In this document: piece by piece, positions 24,680-37,017 of the stretch
Position numbering within the stretch: the first letter of the stretch is position 1
How the letters are laid out: the number at the start of each line of letters is the position of its first letter
Source of the DNA: Moringa oleifera
Taxonomy: Eukaryota; Streptophyta; Magnoliopsida; Brassicales; Moringaceae
DNA: 64,000 nucleotides
Direction: 5' to 3'
Assembly (NCBI GenBank): GCA_021397835.1
Contig: JAJFZO010000345.1
Span: 1,178,001-1,242,000 of the forward strand
Position numbers and translations under genes: made by a program
Notes under the pieces: generated by a model
The model's input: the letters and a program-made list of their open reading frames with translations, nothing else
The model's database searches: none
Told to the model about the DNA's origin: nothing

Positions 24680-24950
24680 GAAAGTCGTGATCAATCAGCG
24701 ATATAAAGCACAATAGCGAGGAAACAGAAACTCGGTGGATCGCAGAAGAAGGGTGATAGTAACCCTAGATTTACAGAGATTGCGGTGAGAGCGTAGAAAC
24801 AAGAAAGAAGACTTGCGATACTCTCCTGTTTGTGTTTGTATATGGATGGTATGTGATGACTGACGACTTTTTATGGGTTTGAGGGATGACTGAAGACAGA
24901 GAAGGAACACCAGCTCCGTCCACCAATTCCTGCTGTTTCAACACGTGTCC
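24680..24950 (-). promoter_or_regulatory. Promoter and 5' UTR of the RHF2A-like gene
   Basis: Upstream of the ATG the sequence changes from AT-rich to mixed composition. In gene orientation a G-box core cacgtg (24942-24947) is followed by a TATA-like cataaaaag near 24870 and a telobox-like tagggtta near 24762, with pyrimidine-rich 5' UTR between. The spacing is plausible for a transcription start around 24830-24845, but the start is not proven. Confidence 0.5.
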
Positions 24951-25104
24951 TCCACTCGCATTTGTGCTTTACAATATCCTTTTCTCTTCTTTTGACTGTT
25001 CTTCCACCGTTATATTTTTCATTTACAGCCTTAATATAGTATTTATAATTGTAATGTGAATTCAGTAAATTAGATCACACTAACTTAAAACTTACGTAAT
25101 GCAT

Positions 25105-26795
25105 AAAATATTAATTTTATATTTAAATTAATTAATTATTTTATATGTATTATACAAAATAAGATTTATATATATCATAGCCGTAGAAATTATTTTATTT
25201 AAAAAGTTATTACATCAAATAATTTTATTTGAATCCTAATTTATTTAATATTATAAAATTCAAATTTAAATTCTTAAATATAAAATTTATTTCGTAAAAA
25301 ATGAAACTAATTTTTTAAACAATAAAAAATCTCAACATTTTAAAATTTTACAAACATTTTTCTAAATGATTTCAATTTCATTAGTGAATTTCTAATTTGA
25401 AAAAAAGAGAAATGAGTTTTTACATAACCATGCTCTATAAAAAGGCAAAGTGACAGCACTTATAATTTGTTGATTATTTTCAAATATAGTAACCTTATAC
25501 ACCTTTTTGCTCTTATTGTCATTGTCATACCCAGAATTGAATATTTTTCTTTCATTAATTGATTGTTAAGATGAATTTATTTTTTACTCTTACATTCTTT
25601 TACACCATCTTTGTATGTTGATAATCCTTTCTTTTATAATACAGGGAAGCATGGATGGTGTCATATTGGACTTTTTCTTGGTGAAAAACCTAAGTGTGAG
25701 AAATATTTTTTAAAAAAATTTTAATGAAAGAGTCACCATGTGATGTAATTAGTCATCTATTCCATTTAAAAACTTCTTTTCTTCTTTTCATAAAGACAAG
25801 AAGTTAATTTCATTTTGAAAACATCAGATGATTTGTGATCGAAAGTCGGTTACATATGAAAAAGGATTAATATCTCTACAAACATCTGCGAATTGGTACT
25901 GTTTAAACAAAGTGATCTCGTATTTTTAATTTATAATAATTTAAAATTGATCTTGAACTAAATTTATTATGTGATTTTATAAAAGAATCTCAATCTAATC
26001 GATACTAGATCTTTGATTTCAAAAGCGTAAATGTTTTGATTTAAAGATCAAAATGTGAACTTTATCAAACTCCTTTCTTCTAAACAATTTTAGAAAATTA
26101 TGGAATACATTACATAATAAACAACCAACAAAGGATTAAAACATAAAAGATCATCTTTTATTCACTTTCATAAATTAACGATTACAAAGTAATAATATCT
26201 TTAATATAATTTTTGTGCAGTCTTCCTGCCAACGTTTTAGACCTCAAATGCTGTCTCTTAATGTCCTATTACAAGTACTTGAAATTTGGAGACGTGGTGA
26301 TTTGGAATGGTTATGGCTGTGATTATGGATGATACAAATTGCTAGTTGATTGATCTAAAGATATCTATCAAATTTGATTGATGATTTTTGGATTTATTAG
26401 TGCTAATTGCTCATTCATGCGATCATTTGTCCGTGTCTTTCAATCAAGATTGAAAGATTTATTTATAAGGAAAAAATAGGATAAGGTCTCAAAAAATTTG
26501 AAACTCTGCTGCGTAAAAAAACAAGCTCGATCAATCTAATCTTGAAATTCAAAAATTTGTCATTAAATAACTTGCATTTCCTACGGATGGATTAGGATGA
26601 ACCTGATCTTAAAATTCTTTTTTTTTTTTGGTGGGAGAAAAGAGATCGTAGCACTAAAGTATTCTATATGTGAATTCCATCAGGAGACTTCCACCGATAT
26701 TCTTAGGCATTTGCGATTCTTTCTTTTCAAACTGATGTATATCTATATCTTGATGAGAGATCGAGGTAAGCCACATTGTCGTAATCTGCATCAGG
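25105..26795. repeat. Tandem duplication copy A (old flank plus partial LTR)
   Basis: It matches 26801-28555 along its whole length in the same orientation: an AT-rich flank (attttatatttaaatt, acaaaataagatttatatat, tacatcaaataattttattt), then gggaagcatggatgg, then LTR sequence from about 25659. The two copies lie back to back and are clearly diverged. Copy A's LTR stops at about 26795, where copy B begins. Confidence 0.75.
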
Positions 26796-26800
26796 ATAAG

Positions 26801-28555
26801 AAATTAATTTTATATTTAAATTCATTAATTATTTCATATGTACTATACAAAATAAGATTTATATATATCATAATGTTAAAAATTATGTTATTTAAAAAGC
26901 TATTACATCAAATAATTTTATTTGAATCCTAATTTATTTAATATTATAAAATTTCAAATTTAAATTCATAAATAAAAAAATTAATTAATAAAAGATAAAA
27001 CTCATGGAAAATCATGAATTTCGTCACCTCTTTTTAATTAAACTCCAATTTTAAAAAAGTACATAAAAAAATTCCAACATTTTGATTTTGTTTGAATCCA
27101 ACATTTTTCTAAAATGATTTCAATGTCATTAGTGGTTTTCTAATTTGAAAAAGAGCAAAATGAGTTTTTATATAACCATAAACAATATAAAGGGAAAACG
27201 ACAACATATATAATTTGTCAATTTTTTCCAAATTTGGTAATCGAGATACCTTTTGGCTCTTTTTTTCATTGTCATACCAAAATTGAAGATTTTTCTTTTG
27301 TCAGTTGATTGTTAAGATAATTTTATTTTCTATCCATACATGTTTTTACACAATTTATGTATGTGGATTGTCCTTTCTTTTATGTTTGATGTTGTTGGGA
27401 AGCATGGATGGTGTCACAACTACACTTTTCTTTTTTTTTTTTGGCGAAAAGGCCAAGTGTGAGAAAATTTCTTTTTTTTTTTTTTTTGGTTTTTAAAAAA
27501 GGAATCATCACCAATCTTTTTTGTGGTGTGATTCACCACCAATTCCATTTGAAAACTTCTTTTTTTTCTTTTAAGAAAGAAAATTAATGAACACTATTTT
27601 GAAAACATGCATTTGTCTACTTTTACCAAATGATTTGAGATCGAGAGTCAACTAGCATTGGGAAAGGTTAACATCCCTAGAAGCGCCTAAGAATGGGCAC
27701 CATTTAAGCAAAGTGATCTCGTATTTTAATTTATAATAATTTGAAATTGATCTTGTACTAAATTTATTCAATCTAGTCGACACTAAATCTTTAATTATAG
27801 AAAAGCAAATATTTTGATTTAGAGATCAGAATGTGAACTTCATTAAATTTCTTGCTCCTAAACAGTTTTAGAAAAACATAGAATGCATTACAAAATAAAC
27901 AGCCAATAATGGAATAAATCATGAAAGATAATCTTTTATTTACTTTCCTAAATTAATATTTACAAAGCAATAATACATTTAATATAATTTTTGTGCAGTC
28001 TCTCTACCAATGTTTTAGACCTCAGATGTTGTCTTTTGACGTTCAATTACAAGGATTTGGAAATTTTAGAGACATGGTGATTTGGAATGGTTATGGTTAT
28101 AACTGTGGAGTTGCAAATTGCTAGTTGATTGATTTAGAGATATCTATTGATTTTGATTGATGATTTTTAGATTTGTTGGTGTTGATTCCTTATTTATTTG
28201 ATCATTTGTTTATGTCTTTCTACTGAGATTGAGAGGTCCATTTATAGGGAGAAAATGGGATAAGGTTTGCCATAGGTTTAAAGCTCTATAACGCGATTGA
28301 TCCAATCTTAAAATTCAAAAGTTTCTCATTGGACAACATGCACTTACAAATGAGCTCAAGACCAACCCAATCTTGAAATTCAAATTTCTGTTGTGGGAAG
28401 AAAAAGATCATAGTGCTGAAATATTCTTTGTGTGAATTCCATCATGAGCCTTCCGTCGGTATTCTCGTGCCTTTGTGACTCATTCTTTACAAGCTAATGT
28501 ATATTTGCATCTTCATGAGAGATTGGGGAAAGCGACTTCGAGGTAATCTACATCA
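26801..28555. repeat. Tandem duplication copy B
   Basis: Second copy of the block at 25105-26795. It holds the AT-rich flank to 27411 and the first ~1.1 kb of the LTR that starts at 27412. Because flank and LTR were duplicated together, the duplication is younger than the retrotransposon insertion. Unequal exchange or slippage is a likely cause. Confidence 0.75.
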
Positions 28556-28995
28556 AAATAATTCGTATCGAGACAATTCATATCAGGGTATTTCAAGTCG
28601 GGGTAATCTACATCAGGACTAAGTCAAATGCCTTGACATGGGATCAGGGTTGGCTATGTCAGAATGAGTTCTCATGTGAAGCCATCAACCACATCAAGAT
28701 GAAATGTGCTCATTGAGCTATACTTGACTTTGCATTGGGGCATATTGTGTTCAGGCTATTCTCGACCTTATATCGAGGTATGGTGTGTTTAACCTATTCT
28801 TGACCTTTCATTGGGGTAAAAGCATGCATGATCTATCGCTTGATAGGATGATCTTGATGTTGAATCTAATAGATCAGCTTAATCTCAAACACCACGTAAT
28901 CTCGATTTGGAGCACAAGCTCCGCCTCGAAGTTGACTTATCACTTAGACCATTTTTTGGATCCTTTCAATTCAAAGCTAAAATCAGGTGTCTACA
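27412..28995 (-). mobile_element. 3' LTR of the deleted gypsy element
   Basis: The plus-strand left end is tgtcacaac and the right end ggtgtctaca, so in element orientation the LTR starts TGTAGACACC and ends in CA. TGTAGACACC is a familiar start for plant Tat-type LTRs. The internal region contains gagatcgagagtcaac and taacatccctagaagcgcc, shared with the LTRs at 25659, 33801 and about 53555. Confidence 0.75.
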
Positions 28996-29019
28996 ACTGC
29001 CCCTTTACCCATTTTTGAA
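28996..29019 (-). other. Polypurine tract of the deleted gypsy element
   Basis: Directly inside the 3' LTR the minus strand reads aaaaatgggtaaaggggcag just before TGTAGACACC, the expected place and composition for plus-strand priming. Confidence 0.65.
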
Positions 29020-29229
29020 AAGCAGAAATAGAACAAAAACTAAAGATCATATGATTTTAAGCTTTAGACACTTAGTCCTTCTTGTTTTTTATTTTTTAAA
29101 TCCTAACATCTTTTGTTGGAGCTTTTCCTTAACTTCAAATGAAGGGTCTCCGCTTCCATTTCATGATGAAATTCTTTTGCGTCTTTTGATGATAAGCAAA
29201 ATATGAATTTATCATTTATTGCCAAAATC

Positions 29230-29900
29230 CTTCATCGACATTGGATGGTTGTTACCCTTTGTTAGAATTCTTACATGATATTTGATGATATAAGGTTTCC
29301 ATCTCCCTTTGAAAATGTCTTAAAAGGTCTTATCTTCCATCAGACTCATTCTCAATGTACGATGATTTGGTTGTCAAAATTCTTCCTCAATATTTGATGA
29401 TATAAGGTTTTTATCTCCCTTCGAAAATGTCTTAAAAGGTTTCATCTTCCATCATACTCATTCTCAATGTACGATGATTCGGTTATCAAAATTCTTCCTC
29501 GATGTGCCTTGTAAATGCTATCTTCTATTGAAATTGTCCTCGATATTCGACTTCGTAAAGAAATAACTCATTTTCCATCGAAATCATTTTCAATGTATGA
29601 CGATCTAACTATTATAATTCTCATCGATGTGCCCTACAAACTCTGTCTCTTATCAAAATCTTCATTGACATTCGACATTATAGAGCATTATCTATTTTTC
29701 ATTAGAATCATCTTTAATGTATGGTGATCTAGTTATTGAAATTCTCCCTTGATATACCTTGCAAACACGTCTCTTGTTGGAATCGTTTTTGGCGTTCAAC
29801 GTTGTAGAGAAATATCTCGTCCTCTATTGGAATTGTCTTCGATGTACGATGTTTTGACTGCAAAAAATCTTTTTCAATGTACTAGGACATGATTCACCTT
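29230..29900 (-). repeat. Imperfect ~115-bp tandem repeats in the element's 3' untranslated region
   Basis: Phrases such as tcaatgtacgatgat, ttggttgtcaaaattcttcctcg, and gaaaatgtcttaaaaggt with tctccatcg-like linkers return about every 110-125 bp. The same phrases occur at 45690-46680 in the larger element. Tandem repeats between integrase and 3' LTR are common in Ogre/Tat elements. Confidence 0.65.
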
Positions 29901-29999
29901 CATGTTATTATTTTGACTTACTAGCTGCCAAGTGGCAATTCATATTCACCTCGATGTATTGAATTTGTGAGGTTAATCCATGAACGTAGTCTTTACTTA

Positions 30000-31380
30000 T
30001 TTAGATTTACTTAAATGATAGAATTTTATTTGTGATGTGTTTTTCATCAATTGAGATTTCTTCCACTGGGGTTAAAAAGTTCTAACTTTATTAAGGAATT
30101 TGCAAACTTTTTACATTTTCCTATTTAAGCTTCTCCTTTGAGAAAGCTTCAAAAGAAAGCAATTTTCAAAATGCAAAATGTTTACGCATGCATGATGCAC
30201 ATATCTTTTTTTTTTTTTTTGGGACACAACATTATAATTCGGTTACTTTCATATTTTCAAGGTGCAAGTTTGTCCTTGTTATAGTAAACCTTATTGAAAC
30301 AACCAAAATATCATTTGGAAACACACTCTTTTTCCATTCTTATCTTTTGAGTTTTACCAATCTCAAAGCCTGAAAGCCTTTTCTTTTGTATTTTATAACT
30401 TATCCAGTCCTTTTAAAAGGAGATGTTTATGTATACCTTTCAAGATTTGGTTTTAATAAACTCTTTACCATGATTTAGAAAACTACTCTGCATAGTCCTT
30501 TCTTTAGAAAGAGAAGGAAAGGGAAATATTAAGCAAAAATACTTGATAGTTTTATTCATAGAATTTTGTATTAGACAAAAGAGATGAGACATGAGGGGGT
30601 AAGAAATGCTTAGTAGCTTTATTTATGGAATATTCACAAGGAAAAATGCATCATGTTAAATTTCTATCTTAACTAGTGAATACCTTTAATTCTCTACTTT
30701 CATCCTATCTTGATCAAATGAGATTCATAGTTGTTTTTTTTCCTTCATTGAATACTTTTATTGTATGATTAAGTTGTTTTTTAAAGGTTTTTAGCACATA
30801 TTTTTAATGGTAGTTCACTATTTTCATCATATTCTTCAACATTGAGATTTTTTAATGAACCTCTTTCTTCCAATTTAAGATTATCGATTTTAAATATTGA
30901 GATATTCACAGTCAGATTCCCTAGACTATAAGCATGTGATATAGGAAATTTCAAGTAAATAGCTTCAATTTAAGGACTGACAAGAATGAAGGCAAAAAAA
31001 AAAAAAAAAAGGTATTATTAATCAAAAAAGAAATTAAGAAGGAAATGCATTTAATTTCCATCTAACCACAAATAAAACAAAATAAGAATGTTTAAAAATC
31101 TTTAAATTCACACCAAACAATTACCATTTATGCCTTTTTTTCTTAACCAAATGTCTTTGACAGTTTCAATGGTTCATTATGTAAGTACAAACCCTTTGAT
31201 CTGAAATTCCTTCTTAAGGTTTTTTGATAATCAATAAGTCACTCATTATTGAGTCCTTTCATGCCGAACATTTTTTCTTTTTTCTTTTTCTTCTTGTCTA
31301 TTGGCATTTTTTTTTATTTCAAAGTCAATAATTTTGCATCTACTAAATATTGAACTTTATATTTGAATACAGGGTAGTTT
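30000..31380. other. Non-coding interior of the deleted gypsy element
   Basis: No protein motif is seen. It contains long A and T runs (for example 30209-30222 and 30995-31010). By comparison with the larger element, pol has been lost here. Confidence 0.45.
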
Positions 31381-31389
31381 TCTATATAT

Positions 31390-32340
31390 TTCTACAGCTC
31401 GAAATAGTATTGACAACTTGCCATCTGATTATACAATGAAGGATAAGGAGTTTGCAACTGTTTGACATATGTTGGTGCTATCAACCTTTACCCTAGCAAT
31501 TATGGATATGAATTCGAATAAGCCAATAGAATCGAGCAAATCAGGACCTTTTGTCTTTTTTGCTTTTGCCTTTTATTGTTATTGGCATGAAAGCATTTAG
31601 CCATTGTGTGCTGTGGCACTTCCTGTATGCTTAAATCAAGGGTTTTAAAAACATCAATATATGATAAATACTATGTGAAAGTCATGTTTACTGGTTTTTA
31701 AAAAGTTGGTTGAGTCATATAATTCGTTTCTTCCTCTTCCTTCTTTGTTGCAAGAGCTTTTCTCACAGCAGAATCATCTAATCTTGCAATTCAAAATATA
31801 TTTTCTATAAATTCACTAGTCTGAACAATCTTAGTGAAATTTTCTCTAACCATAGAAACCATATGATAATAGAATGAGGGAAGTAAAGTTTGGAAGAAGG
31901 TTTGCAAAAACTTCACTTTAGTGAGCACAGGCTAAACTTTGGTGGCTATCTCTCGCTATCGGATTGCACATTCTTTAAAAGTCTCATTGATCCTTTTAAA
32001 TATATTCTAAAGTGTGATTGAGTTAGACTTTAATCTTTCCATGTTTGGTAGCAAATTAGGAAAGTATTAGCTAAATCTCTCCAAGACTGAATCTTGGAGG
32101 GTTCTACATTGCTTTACCACTCCAATGCTTTTTCTTTCAGGCTATCCCAAAAGTCGTGATTTAAAAGTTTTTGATTAGTCTCATACCCATCCATTTTGTG
32201 TAAATACATCTTCAAATAGGTACGAAGACATTCTGTCCCATCATATTTGTCAAACTCAAGTGCTTTGAACTTAAATGGTATCACCAAACCTGATACTAAG
32301 CTGAGTTTAGTTATATCTATCTCGCTTGCTTCTTGCTTTT
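31390..32340 (-). pseudogene. Decayed gypsy gag
   Basis: Translating the minus strand from about 32330 gives VIPFKFKALEFDKYDGT, then a YLKMYLHKMDGYETN stretch, LLNHDFWDSLKEKALEW, a stop, and SWRDLANTFL. This is the order and spacing of the Retrotrans_gag domain in plant Tat/Athila-type elements. A Pro/Gln/Tyr-rich piece (QTPYPSLYNQM) near 31400-31470 suits the gag C-terminus. Upstream (32600-32800) a Lys/Gln/Glu-rich helical stretch fits the N-terminal part. Stops and frameshifts are present throughout. Confidence 0.7.
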
Positions 32341-32344
32341 ACTT

Positions 32345-33775
32345 AAGAACTACATTTGCTCTGTTAGGTATTCAACTTTTGGTAAGAATTATTCATTTAT
32401 GGCTTTAACATTTCCTATTTCTCATATTCAAACTAATCATCCACGTCTTTGGATATATTTTATTGCTATTTATTTATTTTTTTATTTTGAGATACATTTG
32501 CTACTGTTGGACTTATGCACTTAGGTATGGAAGTTTCTTAAAGATATATTCTTTCAGGGACTTTAGCTTCTATAGGATCATTTCCTTTTAAGAGCGTGCC
32601 AAGATATGTCATCATTTATTGAAACTAAGCTTGCATTATATTTTGTAATTCTTGGTGATTTTTCATCATTCTTTCATTGAAGGCCTCTTTTTCAGCTTGG
32701 ATTTTAGTTTAGGTTTGCTTAAGCTTCTCAATTTTAGCTAATTGATTGTTCATTTTCACTTTATCCAGATTTTGAGATATGAGATTGTACTTCTTGGTGA
32801 TTGAATATTACTTAGCTTTGCCTATTTTCTTTAGTATTTAATTTAAAGAATTAATATAAAAAACAAATATGTATGCATGAAAATAGATATGGGAAAGGTA
32901 TAGCATTCAGATCATCATAGAACTAAGATTCTTTGCCCCTTGTTGCATTTTGTTACAAAATATCACACTGATCTGAACTTTCAATTTGCTTATTTCGATT
33001 CTCGAATCAAGATAAAACTGTTCTTTTCATTTATGATGATTTAACACTTCGATTCCCAATATTATGAAACATGAATAGAATAACATTTGAAGTTATAGTC
33101 AACACTTTCATATTCCTGTCTTTAGCTACGTTCGTGGCTTGATGGGGTTGTATAATTTTGATGAGGCTAGCATAAGGCTTCTTCTATATATGTAAGGCTT
33201 AACTTGAGATCAAGCCTTCGAGTTATAAAAATATCTAAGCTTCTAGATCTTTGTATGCCTCTGAACATTAATACCACAAATGCAATGCTAAAAAGCATCT
33301 AAAGAGTGATTTCGATTAGTGGAGTAAGATTTGGGCAGGATGAAATGCACAACATACACGTAGATTAAGTGATCTCACGAATGCTTGTGCCCCTTTGTCC
33401 CTCTTAAACAGGGCATACACCATAAAAGGTTGAGCTTAGATTCAACTCTATGCATATGCATGAACATGAAAATGTAAAGTTTTCATCGCAGAGTAAAAGC
33501 AGAAAACATGTATATATGTAGCAAAAGATGTTAATATGCTTCACTTTAGGTCGAGCACAAATGCAACACGTTAAAATTCTTGACTTAACATTAGGTACAA
33601 TTAGCAAAATTTATAGATTTAGCATAAAGGCAACAAGGGAAACGACCTTATCAAACATTCTTGACCTGATATCAGGTTTTCCTAACCATAGATTTATCAT
33701 ACACAATCAGAATCAAAGTTAAATTAAAATTTCAAAGGACGCGATCAACTCCACTTAAGTTTAGCCTGGCTCTCT
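32345..33775 (-). other. 5' untranslated and gag N-terminal region of the deleted gypsy element
   Basis: It lies between gag and the primer site. Apart from the Lys/Gln-rich gag N-terminal remnant at 32600-32800, no coding sequence can be supported. Short open frames on both strands at 33404-33722 overlap one another and have no domain. Confidence 0.4.
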
Positions 33776-33779
33776 CAAA

Positions 33780-33800
33780 AAATCCCTACAGGAGTTACCA
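33780..33800 (-). other. Putative primer binding site of the deleted gypsy element
   Basis: Just inside the 5' LTR the minus strand reads tggtaactcctgtagggatt. It resembles the tggcgactc...tgggga sites I associate with Ogre/Tat-type plant elements. The tRNA was not identified. Confidence 0.5.
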
Positions 33801-34731
33801 ACTATCACAATCAAACTTTTTCTTAGTGAAGAGCCCGATGGTGAGAAAATTTCTTCTTTTAGTTTTAATAAATAAGTTGCCATCATTCTTTTTTGTGGTG
33901 TGATTGACCACTAATTTCATTTGAATTTTTTTTTCTTTTAAGAAAAGAAACAAGGGAACTCCATTTTAAAAACATGCATTAGTTAACTTTGCCAGATGAT
34001 TTGAGATCGAGAGTCAGTTAAGCGTGAAGAAAGGTTAACACCTCCATAAGCGCTTAAGAATTGGTGTCATTTAAGCAAAGTGATCTTGTATTTTCAATTT
34101 AAAATTGATCTCGAACTAAATTTATTATGTGATTTTATACAAAAGTCTTAATCTAACTAACACTAGATCTTTAAGTCTAAAAAAAAATAAATGTTTTGAT
34201 TTAGAGATTAGAATGTTAACTTCATCAATTTTTTTTTCTTAAATATTTTTTTTAAACATGAAATGCATTACAAAATTAATAACTAACAGAGGAATAAAAC
34301 ATAAAAGACCATCTTTTATTCACTTTAGTAAATTGATGATGACAAAGTAATAATACCTTCAATATAAATTCTGTGCAATCTTTTTACAATCGTATTATAC
34401 CTCAGATGCTGTCTCTTGACGTTCGATCATAGAGGCCTAGAAATCTTAAAGACATGTTGATTTGGTATGATTATGCCTGTGACTGTGATGTTGCAAATTG
34501 CTAGTTGATTGATCTGAAGATATCTATTGATTTTGATTAATGATTTTTGAATTTATTAGTCTTGATTTCTCATTTGTCTGATCATTTTTTCATGTTTTTC
34601 TATCAAGATTAAGAGGTCTATTTATAGGGAGAAAATGAGATAAGGTTCACTAAAGGTTTGAAACTCTGCTGTGGAGAAAAAAAAAGTTGCAGTGCAATAG
34701 ATCTAATCTTGAAATTCAAAATTCTATCACT
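33801..34731 (-). mobile_element. 5' LTR (truncated) of the deleted gypsy element
   Basis: It matches the LTR at 27412 from its left edge through attcaaaattc at about 34731: gtgtgattgaccacta, gatttgagatcgagagtcag, gatctcgaact and similar blocks. The outer ~0.65 kb, including the TGTAGACACC start, is missing. Confidence 0.7.
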
Positions 34732-34734
34732 AGA

Positions 34735-35530
34735 TTTGAGGTTTATAAGGTGTCAATTTAGTTAATTTAATTCAATGGGTTGCTTTAAAAACATATCGTT
34801 GTATTTGCATACATGTAATTGTAAGAGATATTAACAATGGATAGTTTTTATTATATATTGGACCACATGTTTGTCTTATTTGATGTTGTTTGTAGTTAAT
34901 CTCTGGGAGATGTAGATTGCATGCATATAATGCTCACAAACAAAGGTTTTCATGTTTGCATGCATTACCTACTATACATTATTTCTATCTTCAAGGTGTG
35001 TTTGTATACTTGCTTTATCTTTAGGGTTGCTTGAATGCCTTCATTTCACTTCACATATCACTTATATCATGGTGACTACTTCATGAAAAATATTAATAAA
35101 AGCTATAATTCAAATGAAGTATATGTGTTTAATGATGTAGATAGTGATAAATTTTCACTAAAATAAAGCTAGAGGCAAAGGTTAGAGCTGATAAATTTCT
35201 CATACCTAAACATACAACGACAAATTATTTTAGAGAGTTAGAGAATGATGTCGATCTTATGAAAATATGATTTAAAGAGCCATCAGGGGCATTCATATAT
35301 ATGTTGAGCAAATTTTTAGGACACAACACAACATAAACCATAATGCACATATCTGTTTCGCTTTTGTTTTTATTGATTATACTACATATCATATTATGGA
35401 AGATTATTTGACTGATATAATTGTTAATAATGATCTTGTGCATGATGTGAGAGTAATTAACAACAAACTATTCAATCTAAGTTCACTGGCACTAACAAAA
35501 TAACAACCTTCATATTTATCGTAAGCACTT
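34735..35530. other. Gene-free stretch left of the MULE remnant
   Basis: No motif is recognised. It probably contains the eroded 5' part of the Mutator-like element whose ORF appears from about 35535, but no terminal inverted repeat could be identified. Confidence 0.35.
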
Positions 35531-35789
35531 CATAATTGACATTATGCAAAATATTATCCTCTTATATCAACTTTGTAGTCACTATCTATAAAATCCCTTT
35601 ATTTGTATCAATATCAACATCCACATTTACATCAATCACACTATCATCTAAAGCTTTAACTACTACATCAATATTAGTAATACCAAAAGAGCTTCATATC
35701 CCAAATAGTTTAGATGAGAATGATGAAATTCAAAGTAAATGTGGATTTAATGTCACTAGTAAAACATAACCCTTTTTTCAATGGGCAAA

Positions 35790-36070
35790 AACCGTCATAA
35801 TTTATGACAATCACAAAAATAACATTAAATTCGTCATAATAAAAAGTTTATGACGATTTTAAAAGATCTTCATGGTTTTGTAATAATTTTTACTGATCAT
35901 AATTTTATGACGATCTTTAAAGATCATCATCAAAACTCTATGATAGTCTTTGCCAACCGTTACAAAAAACCACCATAAAATCTGTGCAATCTTTAATGAC
36001 CGTCAAAATTTTTTTATGTCAATCTTTAATGGCTGTCATAAAATCTTTATGTTAATATCATCATAACATT
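35790..36070. repeat. Left subterminal repeats of the CACTA element
   Basis: Short units such as gtcataatttatgac, gtttatgacgatttt, attttatgacgatcttta and aaccaccataaaatc alternate in both orientations over about 280 bp. They match the style of the right end. Confidence 0.75.
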
Positions 36071-36321
36071 TAATTTTTTCAATAAATAATTAATTTTTTT
36101 AATTGTTATCCAACTATCATTTTTTAGCTGCTATTATTAAACAACATACGTATAAATTCAAAAAAAAAATTACATTTATAAAAGAAACAATCATCATTTT
36201 ACATAATCTAGTTACAATTGTAAAGTTAATCTTAATGATCAAAGTAAACAAAAATTTCTTTAAATACATACATGATGTACATTAGGATCATGACAATCTA
36301 ATCTATCTCCAGCTAGATCCT

Positions 36322-36426
36322 TTAAGCTTGACCAACAAAATCCAACATGATTTCATTTCTTGCATGAAAAAGGTTTTGATACTTTGAAAGTAAAGTATTT
36401 TGCACCTCATCTGGTTGCCTCCAGTC
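36322..36426 (-). pseudogene. Unidentified exon-like fragment inside the CACTA element
   Basis: An open minus-strand frame reads DWRQPDEVQNTLL, SKYQNLFHARNEI and MLDFVGQA before a TAA stop at 36322-36324. Two stops lie just upstream in the same frame, after a possible acceptor (ttgtag). Residue composition looks like real protein, unlike the AT-rich surroundings. I do not recognise the family. It could be the last exon of a captured host gene. Confidence 0.35.
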
Positions 36427-37017
36427 TACTTATGCTTAGTACCTACAATTGTAGGAATTTGTCTCATTAAAGTGTGAAAGCATTCAAATATTCAAGGCTA
36501 ATTAAAAAGCGACCCCCCCCAAAAAAAAAACTATCAATAGATATAGATTATAACAGCTCAAGACATTAAAAGCAATATCTATAACTATTGTTTAAGTCAT
36601 TTTTTGAATGAAGATAACATAAATAGTCTATTTAATGCACATCAAAGAAGTTCTACAAATGAAAATCCAAACAAGAACCAAGATAATTTGCCAGTGATAT
36701 TGTCCAAGTTCTTTTTTCTTTTCTCTCTTTTTTTCCCCCTCATTTGATCACCATGAATCTGTCCAAATTAGGGCCATCATGGACCCAACCTTGCATGATA
36801 AACCCAAAGAAGACTTCACACAAAACCCACCACTATCCTACCATGAATATGATCCCTACCACAGAAAAGAATACAATTTATTCTATATCCGCCCTTGACC
36901 ACTAAGACAGCCACGTAAGGCCATTGGCCTACGTTTTTATCCTTCAAATCTCATGAAAAGAGAAAAAAGACATAATGGTTATCTTTTAATTTACTAGTAA
37001 GCATATAACTAGTGTAA

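Larger units (their letters stand above)
27412..34731 (-). mobile_element. Internally deleted Ty3/gypsy element of Tat/Ogre type
   Basis: Two related LTRs (27412-28995 and about 33801-34731) lie in direct orientation. Read on the minus strand the order is 5' LTR (right), primer site, gag, a region of tandem repeats, polypurine tract, 3' LTR (left). Protease, reverse transcriptase, RNase H and integrase are missing between gag and the repeats, so this is a deletion derivative. The right LTR is cut short at about 34731. The larger element at 44262-57408 has the same layout with pol retained, and the two probably belong to related families. Confidence 0.75.
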
